Shown here piece after piece: positions 7,719-14,288 of a DNA stretch of 64,000 bases (position 1 is its first letter; every line of letters starts with the position of its first letter). Source of the DNA: a virus. The notes under the pieces were generated by a model. It saw only the letters and a list, made by a program, of their open reading frames with translations. It was not told where the DNA came from and searched no databases. The position numbers and the translations under genes were made by a program. The stretch spans positions 1 through 64,000 of the IMG/VR virus record IMGVR_UViG_3300042090_002405. One strand, 5' to 3'.

Positions 7719-8135
7719 TCCTTGCGCGCCTTCGCGCGCGGTCATCTGCATGTTCACGGCGCAGCAGAAACAACCAACCTGGGTGGTTGGCGTCGCAGGC
7801 TGACATGCTCGCCGATGACTGGTCGACGGTGGACGAGTGAGCGAGTCTTGCTGGAGCCCGCCCCAACGCCTCACGCTCGCGAGCGCCGAGGCGAAGCACC
7901 CGCCGTCGTCCCCGAGTTTCCGCTTCACCTTAGCGCTCGGACCTCCGCCCCAATACCGCCCCCACCTCTCACACGGAGGGTGCGCGACCACGGGGTGCGG
8001 ACCACGGTACTGCCTGGCGTCGCGTTCCACATCCCAGGGGTCGACTCCGGGTAAGTCGTAGTAGCTCCCGCCCTTCGCGACGAAGAGCGCGGCCACCATC
8101 GGTGGGTCAGCGTTCGCGCGCAGTTCATCCCTCAA
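7653..8135 (-). pseudogene. Truncated phage protein (PVVAHPPC family)
   Basis: The first about 95 residues include VAALFVAKGGSYYDLPGVDP and HPVVAHPPCERWGRYW. I recognise this as a common phage/prophage hypothetical family that is normally well over 200 residues. After about 7840 the frame turns into unrelated sequence and runs into the 79-nt repeat, so the C-terminal half is lost. Possible starts are TTG 8135 or ATG 8099. It is probably non-functional. Confidence 0.6.
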
Positions 8136-8137
8136 GT
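8116..8137. repeat. 22-nt direct repeat, copy 1
   Basis: Twenty-two bases beginning GCGCGCAGTTCATCCC recur exactly at 8621-8642. Both copies encode LRDELRA on the minus strand. They flank the gene at 8207-8518 and may mark an insertion or cassette exchange. Confidence 0.75.
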
Positions 8138-8206
8138 TTCGTTCTACGCACGTCTTGCACCGGCGGTCACCATTGACTCGAACTTGAGGGATCTGGGGGC
8201 TTCTCG

Positions 8207-8518
8207 TTACAACATCGCAAGGGCGTCCCGCTCGGCCTCGTCCAGGACCGCCATGGCCTTCGAGTAGCCAAGGATGGCCGCGACAGCCTTCAAGAGCTGC
8301 TCGGGGCTTCGAGCCTGTCGTCCGGTGGGACGCCCAGGGCCATGCTTCTTGGGCCCCGTTGCGTTTTTTCGGGCCGCTGCCCTCATTCGGGCCGTTGCCC
8401 TCACGGAATAGACGTAATTGTCGTCGTAGAAGATGTTCGCCTTAGCTCCCTTTGCCACGACGTCTTTGGCGGGCATTGTGAGGGGTAGATCAAGGATGAA
8501 CTTGCTCTTTGTGCTCAT
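8207..8518 (-). CDS. Small basic protein with AT-hook-like motif
   Basis: 103 residues from ATG 8518 (AAAGGAA about 7 nt upstream). A further ATG at 8551 also has AAGGAAA, so the start is uncertain. An Arg/Ala-rich central stretch is followed by KKHGPGRPTGRQ, which resembles an AT-hook, and then a helical C-terminus. Probably nucleic-acid binding. It sits between the two 22-nt repeats. Confidence 0.5.
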   Translation of the reverse strand: MSTKSKFILDLPLTMPAKDVVAKGAKANIFYDDNYVYSVRATARMRAAARKNATGPKKHGPGRPTGRQARSPEQLLKAVAAILGYSKAMAVLDEAERDALAML

Positions 8519-8595
8519 GATCGGTTCCTTTCTTTTCGTTTCCTTTTCCATCGTGTTTCCTTGTCCAGCGCGCAGTGTTGTAGACGTCTTCACGA

Positions 8596-8952
8596 CTACG
8601 CCACCGTCCTTTCCTGTTCAGCGCGCAGTTCATCCCTCAAGTCGTGCATACAACCGATGCCAACGCACCCGCCGTCGGGGATCGTGACGCATCGTGCGTC
8701 CGGCCTGGCTACCCGGCGGACCCCATCAGCCGCTTGCTCGGGAGACACTCCAAGCTCGTCCAGACGACGATAAATCGCGTCCTCTGGAAGCATCGAGGCT
8801 ACGTCGTAGCAGTCGCGACACACCTCCACCGCGGTACGAAGGTCGGCGCCCGACGCGCCGCACACGTCGCAGTAGGGCGCCTCGGCAACTTCATCTTGTT
8901 TCGTTTCAGGCACCCCATCCTCCTTCGCGCGCAGGATTGCGTGCGGTTTCAT
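8596..8952 (-). CDS. Zinc-ribbon hypothetical protein
   Basis: 118 residues with CDVCGASG and, 17 residues later, CRDC, a four-Cys zinc-binding arrangement, then a helical segment. The ATG overlaps the TGA of recombinase 1 (ATGA), so the two are co-translated. It could be an excisionase-like accessory protein, but nothing in the sequence proves it. The C-terminus contains the second 22-nt repeat. Confidence 0.55.
   Translation of the reverse strand: MKPHAILRAKEDGVPETKQDEVAEAPYCDVCGASGADLRTAVEVCRDCYDVASMLPEDAIYRRLDELGVSPEQAADGVRRVARPDARCVTIPDGGCVGIGCMHDLRDELRAEQERTVA
8621..8642. repeat. 22-nt direct repeat, copy 2
   Basis: Exact match to 8116-8137, within the 3' end of the zinc-ribbon gene at 8596-8952. 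Confidence 0.75.
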
Positions 8953-9986
8953 TTCTTCTTACCCACATCGTCGCCTAGCCCATCACTCGCGTTGTCCTCC
9001 CAGACAGTCGCCGGGCGGATGTACATCATTGCCGTACGTTGGTCCTTCCAGCGACCCTGCCTCATGATCTTGGGAAGCGTCTTTCCCTTGACCGCAGCGG
9101 TCGTTGCGAAGCCCGACCGAAGGGAGTGGCCAGAGAACACCTTTTCAGGGTCGAGCCCCGCACGTTCAGCTACGGCTTTCACGAGGTTGGCGATGCTCTG
9201 AGGGATGAGAGCCTTTGCACCCATGCAATCGCTCCGAGGGTCAATGCGTCGAAAGAGGGGGCCGCTCTTGAGCCCTGAGACCTCCAGGTAGCGCTTGAGG
9301 AGCACGACAGGGCAGACTTCCGGGTCGGACTGTAAAGAGAGTCCTACGGTGTCGCCCGCCGCAAGCTGGTCTGTCTTGCTCTTCCGAATGTGCAAGATGA
9401 GCCCCTCGGGGGCGAACTCCAGATCCTCCACCTTGAGGGCAACGATCTCCCCACGACGGAGAGCGCCAAAGAAACCTAGAGAGAGGATCGCTCGGTCGCG
9501 GTAGGTGACCAAGTCCTCGAATCGCTTCTCTCGAAGAGCGCCAAGGCACTTCTTCAAGTCGGCGATCTGCATCGGGGCAACCCGCGTCTTTCGAGTCCCC
9601 TTCCGAAAGGCGATGCCCCGGAGCACCTTCGTCACGGCCGGGTGAGCGTGGGGCCAGTCATGGCCGTTCTGTCGCATGCAGAAGATGATCGCCTGGTAGG
9701 CGTGCTGAATCGAACCGTACTTGTACGCCTTCTTAGAGCTTCGCGGGTTGCCGCCTCGGTCCAACCAGCGCACCTCGACGTTGCCGTCTGCCAGGGCTGC
9801 GAGGTAGACCACGACGACTTCGATCGTTGTTGGCATGAACGGCAGCTCGCGCTCTGATGCCCACGCCACGAAGCGGCGGAACTCTTGCTGGTAGCAGAGG
9901 CGAGTCGCATCCGTGATCGTGGACTGCGAGTAGGCCGCTGCGCTGGCTACGAGTTCTCGGAGGTCATCACGTTTGGCGAGGTTGCT
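8949..9986 (-). CDS. Tyrosine recombinase 1 (integrase/Xer-like)
   Basis: About 345 residues. The N-terminal SAM-like DNA-binding domain (TRLCYQQEFRRFVAW) is followed by a catalytic domain with all expected residues: Arg in GALRRGE, Lys in RKSKTDQ, HSLRSG (HxxR), Trp in GRWKDQR and the nucleophile Tyr in AMMYIRP. It should therefore be active in site-specific integration or dimer resolution. The start is uncertain: GTG 9986 is used here, and GTGs at 10040 or 10058 are possible. The C-terminal part is copied in degraded form at 3009-3170. The acidic/Lys tail overlaps the next gene. Confidence 0.9.
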   Translation of the reverse strand, partial: SNLAKRDDLRELVASAAAYSQSTITDATRLCYQQEFRRFVAWASERELPFMPTTIEVVVVYLAALADGNVEVRWLDRGGNPRSSKKAYKYGSIQHAYQAIIFCMRQNGHDWPHAHPAVTKVLRGIAFRKGTRKTRVAPMQIADLKKCLGALREKRFEDLVTYRDRAILSLGFFGALRRGEIVALKVEDLEFAPEGLILHIRKSKTDQLAAGDTVGLSLQSDPEVCPVVLLKRYLEVSGLKSGPLFRRIDPRSDCMGAKALIPQSIANLVKAVAERAGLDPEKVFSGHSLRSGFATTAAVKGKTLPKIMRQGRWKDQRTAMMYIRPATVWEDNASDGLGDDVGKKK

Positions 9987-10118
9987 CACTCTTCGCCTCG
10001 GTCCCCGCGGGAGTCCCCGGAAACCACACCGACGATGTACCCATGAGCGGTGAGCCACTCACTGCGCTCGGCATCCGTCTTTTTCGTAAGAAAGTGACAT
10101 TTTCGCAGGTCGCGCGCA

Positions 10119-10301
10119 TTATCGGGAATCTGTCTCCCGCAACCGTGCGTTGCGAATTAGCTGCTCAATCGCCCCGCTTCTGGTCTGTCCCCGCGCTGCC
10201 CGGATGGTGTCTAGGCAGGCAAGTGCATCCGGCGACAGAGTAATAGTAACCATTGGTCGCGAACGCTTCGCGTTAGGCGTTGTTGATCCGGATCGGCTCA
10301 T
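10119..10301 (-). CDS. Ribbon-helix-helix protein RHH1
   Basis: 60 residues. MVTITLSPDALACLDTIRAA forms the beta strand and first helix of an RHH fold, followed by GQTRSGAIEQLI. Paralogue of the proteins at 10819-11004 and 38845-39063. ATGA overlap with the gene upstream. RHH proteins bind operators as dimers, so it probably regulates its own operon. Confidence 0.7.
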   Translation of the reverse strand: MSRSGSTTPNAKRSRPMVTITLSPDALACLDTIRAARGQTRSGAIEQLIRNARLRETDSR

Positions 10302-10543
10302 GACTTCGCCTCTATCAAGGTGCGGTAATCCCGCACCTGTTTCTCGAAGTGCGCCGACCAGCAAACGTGGCATGGCTCATGCTCCAAAGGCTGCGTACAG
10401 TGTTTGCAGAAGTGCGGCGCTGTCAGGGCTCGTGGAGCGGTGTAATGCGCCTCCACTTTGGCGCAATACTCCGCAATTTCTTCCGGCGTTGCTGGCCTAC
10501 CCTCGATAGTAGGCCAGCCTTTCGGACGTCGTATTTTCTTCAT
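10298..10543 (-). CDS. Small Cys-rich protein
   Basis: 81 residues beginning MKKIRRPKGWPTIEGRPATP. CKHC and CHVC pairs near residues 46-60 indicate a zinc ribbon. Coupled by ATGA overlaps to both neighbours (10540-10722 and 10119-10301), so it forms a three-gene operon. Function unknown. Confidence 0.6.
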   Translation of the reverse strand: MKKIRRPKGWPTIEGRPATPEEIAEYCAKVEAHYTAPRALTAPHFCKHCTQPLEHEPCHVCWSAHFEKQVRDYRTLIEAKS

Positions 10544-10722
10544 GCCGGAAGCCTGATGCCGCGCTTGCGGGCGATGGCGACGATGATGTCAAGGTTGCGG
10601 AGAGTGTGGCCGAGGTTGCGCGACTTCACAGCAGCGCCGTTGTAGGCGAGCGCCTTGGTCGCGAGGTAGTTTTCGACGAGAGCGGCATCCGAGAGATCCT
10701 TGAAGAGCGGCGTCCTGTTCAT
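10540..10722 (-). CDS. 60-residue helical protein
   Basis: MNRTPLFKDLSDAALVENYL and following residues are amphipathic and helical, with no Cys and no known motif. First gene of a three-gene minus-strand operon. The GTACGTAC site at 10742-10750 lies about 20 bp upstream of its ATG. Confidence 0.55.
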   Translation of the reverse strand: MNRTPLFKDLSDAALVENYLATKALAYNGAAVKSRNLGHTLRNLDIIVAIARKRGIRLPA

Positions 10723-10741
10723 GAGATTACTGTATGGTCGG

Positions 10742-10750
10742 GGTACGTAC
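10742..10750. promoter_or_regulatory. GTACGTAC operator-like site
   Basis: GGTACGTAC followed by AGCGC lies just upstream of the operon starting at 10722. The same core, in a perfect 18-bp palindrome, precedes another small-gene operon at 40234. A shared operator is likely; which protein binds it is unknown. Confidence 0.45.
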
Positions 10751-10818
10751 AGCGCAAGCGTTAAAACGACCGCGCGTATAGATTTGTCGAAACCGTCGAG
10801 TTTTGCAGGCCGCGCGCA

Positions 10819-11004
10819 TTATCGTGACTCCGTCGCCGCGATTCTCGCTCGTCGGATCAGTTGCTCGACAGCCCCGCTCCGGGTTGTCCCTCGGGCCTGG
10901 GCGATCCGGTCAAGGCGCGCAATTGCGTCAGGCGAGAGGGAGACGTGGATCAGCGGACGCTTGCGCTGCGCGTAGGGCGTCGTCGGGGTGCCGGATCGTG
11001 TCAT
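10819..11004 (-). CDS. Ribbon-helix-helix protein RHH2
   Basis: 61 residues from ATG 11004, which overlaps the upstream stop (ATGA). PLIHVSLSPDAIARLDRIAQ, then TTRSGAVEQLIRRA, very similar to RHH1. A basic N-terminal arm (TPYAQRKRP) precedes the DNA-contacting strand. Likely an autoregulator. Confidence 0.7.
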   Translation of the reverse strand: MTRSGTPTTPYAQRKRPLIHVSLSPDAIARLDRIAQARGTTRSGAVEQLIRRARIAATESR

Positions 11005-11592
11005 AGCGCCTCTCCCGATGGTCGCACACCTGATATCCACGCGGTCCCAACAGGAGCCTCGCGGGGTGCCCGCCCAACGACGTCCCACGCGCTTTCCCCG
11101 TCACGCGGCTCGAGCAACTGCGGGGCGCTCATGGGCGCGATCGACATGCCCCAATCGAGTGTCCCTCCACGCGCTCTGCAAATCTCCGCCACATCGCGAT
11201 CACGTCGTTCCAGCCACGCACGCATCCCAGCCGTGATCGCCTCTTCACGCGTATCGTGAGCGCTCACCGCCTCGAGCATGCCGCCTACCCCGAGCTGTGC
11301 ATGCCATGGGCGCTTGCGTCGCTGCACCCCGGCCGGCTGATGCGTGATCGCGAGCGATAAGCCGTATCGCTCCGCGATCCTAGTCTGCACGCTACGAGCA
11401 CGATTCTCATCGGGCGTAACGAGCGTGCCGGTCGATAGACCGAACGCGCCGAGCACATGGCGTAGAGCGGCGGTCGCACTCTCACTCCCGTGGCGCGTCT
11501 CACACCCATCAATGTAGTCTCGTTGTGGCTACAGCGCAAGGGGTAATCGACCGGGCCGTGTCGATTCCATGGACGGCGGTCGTGACAGTCAA
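11001..11592 (-). CDS. Hypothetical protein, frame interrupted
   Basis: The open frame from 11456 (GTG) to 11001 is well-coded (LVTPDENRARSVQTRIAERY). Upstream, the same frame stays protein-like back to a TAG near 11530 (YIDGCETRHGSESATAALRH). A separate short frame starts with a TTG at 11592 that overlaps the stop of the DnaA-like gene and reads MTVTTAVHGIDTARS to a TGA at 11509. Joining them needs a +1 shift between about 11540 and 11511. It is therefore either one gene with a frameshift or two genes with an unclear second start. Family not recognised. Confidence 0.45.
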
Positions 11593-11822
11593 GCCATACC
11601 GCGCAGCGCGTACATCACCGTCGCGTGGTCCCTCTCGCCCACGAATCCGCCAATCGCTTCGTACGTCCATCCCCACGCCCGCAACTTCCGATAGAGCTCC
11701 CGCCGGGCAGTCACCAACCGAGGCGCCCTCCGCCGGCCGAGTAGTGCCTGTACGGTCGTACCATTCGCGTCGGCGACGAAGCCGGCGAGAACGAGGGGAT
11801 CACGAGCGCCGAAGTTGATCAT
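11589..11822 (-). CDS. Stand-alone DnaA domain IV-like protein
   Basis: 77 residues. LLGRRRAPRLVTARRELYRK, then TYEAIGGFVGERDHATVMYA, matches the C-terminal domain IV of DnaA, including the signature GxRDHxTV helix that reads the DnaA box. The ATPase domains are absent. ATG 11822 overlaps the stop of the zinc-ribbon gene (ATGA), so I prefer it to the ATGs at 11915 and 11981. It may bind DnaA boxes to recruit or block host initiation, or act as an origin-binding factor for this element's replication genes just downstream in position. Confidence 0.75.
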   Translation of the reverse strand: MINFGARDPLVLAGFVADANGTTVQALLGRRRAPRLVTARRELYRKLRAWGWTYEAIGGFVGERDHATVMYALRGMA

Positions 11823-12034
11823 CGCCCACGCCGCGAATTCGTGACGGCCGCACCCCTTCGGCCCATCTGCTGGCGCGTCGTCACAGGACGTCGCCACATC
11901 GCGCATCCCATGCATCCTGATCGAAGAAGGATCCCGTTGCGATAGCCGGCAGTGAAATACGTCGTCCGGCAGTGGGGGCAACGCACCAAGGAAGACACGC
12001 CGAAACGGTCGTAGCGGAGAATCTCAACGGTCAC
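11819..12034 (-). CDS. Zinc-ribbon hypothetical protein
   Basis: 71 residues from a GTG at 12034 that overlaps the preceding stop (GTGA). CPHC and CMGC about 27 residues apart make a zinc ribbon, and the C-terminus is Arg-rich. It is coupled on both sides and lies directly before the DnaA-like gene. Function unknown. Confidence 0.5.
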   Translation of the reverse strand: MTVEILRYDRFGVSSLVRCPHCRTTYFTAGYRNGILLRSGCMGCAMWRRPVTTRQQMGRRGAAVTNSRRGR

Positions 12035-12237
12035 GACGGCAGAGTTCCCCCCGACTCCGGTTCGCCTTTCTGCCAGCTCTTGTGCAGCTCCGGATGCTCT
12101 CTAAAAAACAGCTCGTGCGCGCAGTGCGGCGAACAAGCCCGTACAGAATTGTCTTGGTGCTTGTGCGCGACGATCATCTTGGTGCAGATCGCGCACGGGC
12201 GAAGCGGAGTGCCGGGTGGGAAAACGGTCTTACCCAT
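12031..12237 (-). CDS. Small zinc-finger-like protein
   Basis: 68 residues starting MGKTVFPPGTPLRPCAICTK, with CAIC and CSPHC pairs typical of phage zinc-finger microproteins. The ATG at 12237 is chosen because the Dam-type gene ends at 12243. Its stop overlaps the next gene. Function unknown. Confidence 0.55.
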   Translation of the reverse strand: MGKTVFPPGTPLRPCAICTKMIVAHKHQDNSVRACSPHCAHELFFREHPELHKSWQKGEPESGGTLPS

Positions 12238-12242
12238 GGGCC

Positions 12243-12761
12243 CTACCGTTGCCGCGCGACATCGCGCACGTCCCATATTTCGAATCCTGGCGGCAGGCCA
12301 TAAACCGACAAGATCAGGTCCTTGGGGTAAGGATCTCGGCCGTCGAAGGATAATCGTCCTTGCAGTGCGAACACGCGGGCGTAGTTCCATACGTCCGCGG
12401 CGAACCAATTGCTGCCGATGCTAGCGGGCGTCAGGAAAAAAATCCGCCGGGGCCCCTTCGGACTGCGCGAGACACGACATTTCTCGGCCCACGGTGCGAT
12501 CGATCCGAAGGGCGGATTCAGCCAGAGGTCCCCGCGGATCTTTGTCCAATCTTGAGCGAGGCTGTTTTCCTCTTCGCAGTAGAAGTGCTTCGCCGCTGTT
12601 GTTTCGGGCTCGGCCGCAAGATCGTACGCGAACTCAAGGATTGTAAATCGCCGTTTGACCGCTTCGAGGAACGGACGCGGTGTCGCGTACGTTTGTACAG
12701 ACCGGCCGGGCTTTTGCGCGGGCATCTTTCGCGCGGGGCGCATCTTAGCGTCGGCCGTCAT
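12243..12761 (-). CDS. Phage DNA N-6-adenine methyltransferase (Dam-type)
   Basis: 172 residues from ATG 12761, which overlaps the stop of the helicase gene (ATGA). YATPRPF near residue 25 and the catalytic NPPF at 82-85 define the short phage Dam family (DNA N-6-adenine-methyltransferase). This family modifies adenines in the element's DNA, often protecting it from restriction. It is part of the replication operon. Confidence 0.85.
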   Translation of the reverse strand: MTADAKMRPARKMPAQKPGRSVQTYATPRPFLEAVKRRFTILEFAYDLAAEPETTAAKHFYCEEENSLAQDWTKIRGDLWLNPPFGSIAPWAEKCRVSRSPKGPRRIFFLTPASIGSNWFAADVWNYARVFALQGRLSFDGRDPYPKDLILSVYGLPPGFEIWDVRDVARQR

Positions 12762-14272
12762 CGGAACACCGTGAGTGTCCTCTCTGCCCTTGTGGCTGCC
12801 GTATACATCCATCTTGTCCTGTCCTCTCGAGACATCACACGGTACATGCTCGGCTCGAGCACGACACCCACATCTGCCGCCTGCGACCCTTGCATCTTGT
12901 GGCACGTGAGGGCGTACCCAAAATCATACAGCCCGCCCAGCGCCGCAAAGGACACCCCCATCTCTTTCACCTTGTCGAAGTCGATCGTTTTTTCCTCGAA
13001 GAACTGGAACTCGGACATAAGCGTCCCCGCGTTGCGGATGCCATCTTCGGCGAACCAGAGATCCGCGGCGACTTTGGGGGTCTTTCCCCCGCCGGATCGT
13101 ACCCCATCATTCTCTAGAATGGCCCGCATCCCGTTGTAGACCGGCGGGGTGTTTTTCAGGCACACGACGACCTCCCCCTTCGTGGGCGGCTCGTCCGTCG
13201 TCCCCAAGGCGGCGCGCACGTCATAGTTCAACGAACACCGGAGCCGGTTCGTCCACGACACGAGTACCGTCCCGAGTACGCTCTCCGGCGCGCAAGGATC
13301 CCTCTCGAGCCGGCTCGCCGGAAATCGGGTTGCGATCCAGTCCTCCAATTTTCGACGTGCGAGGATCGTGAAAAACTGCCCGTCTTCGAGCTCGTCGGCG
13401 ATGTCGCCCGTCTCGCGAATTCTCTTCGAGAGCTGGATGATGGGGTTGCCCTCGGCTTGCCGATGGATCTTCTCCAATCGAAGATCAGGCGCCCGCATCA
13501 GAGATCCCGCCCCGCGCACGGGCGGAAGCTGGCCGTGATCTCCGACAGCCAGCAAGGGCACACCGTGTCTCAACAGCGTTTCGAGGATGTCGTCCGAGAC
13601 CATCGACGCCTCGTCGACGATGATCAGCGAATAGTTCCGATCGAGTTTGTCTCGCCGGAGATATCGTGCGTTGTTGCACGTGCCACACGAGCTAAGGATC
13701 GGCTTGGGGGGCGGCACGGGCGGCGCGAGGCACGCCGGGCACGAAACAACCATAACCTTTTTGGCGATATCCGGAGCTCCGAGGTCTTCGCGGCAGCCCG
13801 CCGTCTTGGTGTGCTCCGGCTCCACTGTCGTGTTGTCGATCATGCAGACGGGGCACGGCCGGTACACGAGCCCGTGGATGGTCCCGCAATACGGCCGGAC
13901 CTCATATCGCGCTATCCCGCCCTCGTCACGGGGCACGGCCCGCGATACCGTCTTCACCCCTGCCTGTGCGAGTTTCCTCGCCAAAACAGAGGAGGCCTTG
14001 CCGGTAAAGGCGCAGAAGGCTAAGGAGGAACCGTCGAGCTCCTGTGCGAGCACAGACAAAATGTAGCTCTTCCCCGTGCCGCCAAATCCCGCGAGGGTCA
14101 GAGTCCTCTTCGCACCCGTACCACGATCGAGCCACGCGCGCACCCCCGACAGTGCCGCATGTTGATCGGGCGAGAGATCTTTCGTCTTGGTGGGGCGCAC
14201 GGCCCAGTGCGGCACATCTGTGCCCCCTCCGTCGCCTCCGTCGGCATAGCCCCCTTCGAGCACGTCGTTCAT
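12758..14272 (-). CDS. RecD/Dda-like SF1 helicase with zinc insert
   Basis: 504 residues. Walker A GFGGTGKS at 62-69, DExx box VDEAS at about 219-223, GDHGQLPPV as motif III, and late motifs around YALTCHKMQGSQ and YTAATRAE, as in SF1B 5'-3' helicases (RecD2, Dda). Between motif I and the DE box, residues about 129-200 hold seven Cys (140, 143, 160, 178, 181, 196, 199) in CxxC pairs, an insert not usual for the family. AAGGGG lies upstream of ATG 14272. Expected to unwind DNA for replication or recombination with the adjacent polymerase. Confidence 0.88.
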   Translation of the reverse strand: MNDVLEGGYADGGDGGGTDVPHWAVRPTKTKDLSPDQHAALSGVRAWLDRGTGAKRTLTLAGFGGTGKSYILSVLAQELDGSSLAFCAFTGKASSVLARKLAQAGVKTVSRAVPRDEGGIARYEVRPYCGTIHGLVYRPCPVCMIDNTTVEPEHTKTAGCREDLGAPDIAKKVMVVSCPACLAPPVPPPKPILSSCGTCNNARYLRRDKLDRNYSLIIVDEASMVSDDILETLLRHGVPLLAVGDHGQLPPVRGAGSLMRAPDLRLEKIHRQAEGNPIIQLSKRIRETGDIADELEDGQFFTILARRKLEDWIATRFPASRLERDPCAPESVLGTVLVSWTNRLRCSLNYDVRAALGTTDEPPTKGEVVVCLKNTPPVYNGMRAILENDGVRSGGGKTPKVAADLWFAEDGIRNAGTLMSEFQFFEEKTIDFDKVKEMGVSFAALGGLYDFGYALTCHKMQGSQAADVGVVLEPSMYRVMSREDRTRWMYTAATRAERTLTVFR

Positions 14273-14288
14273 CGTCGGATCCCCTTTC

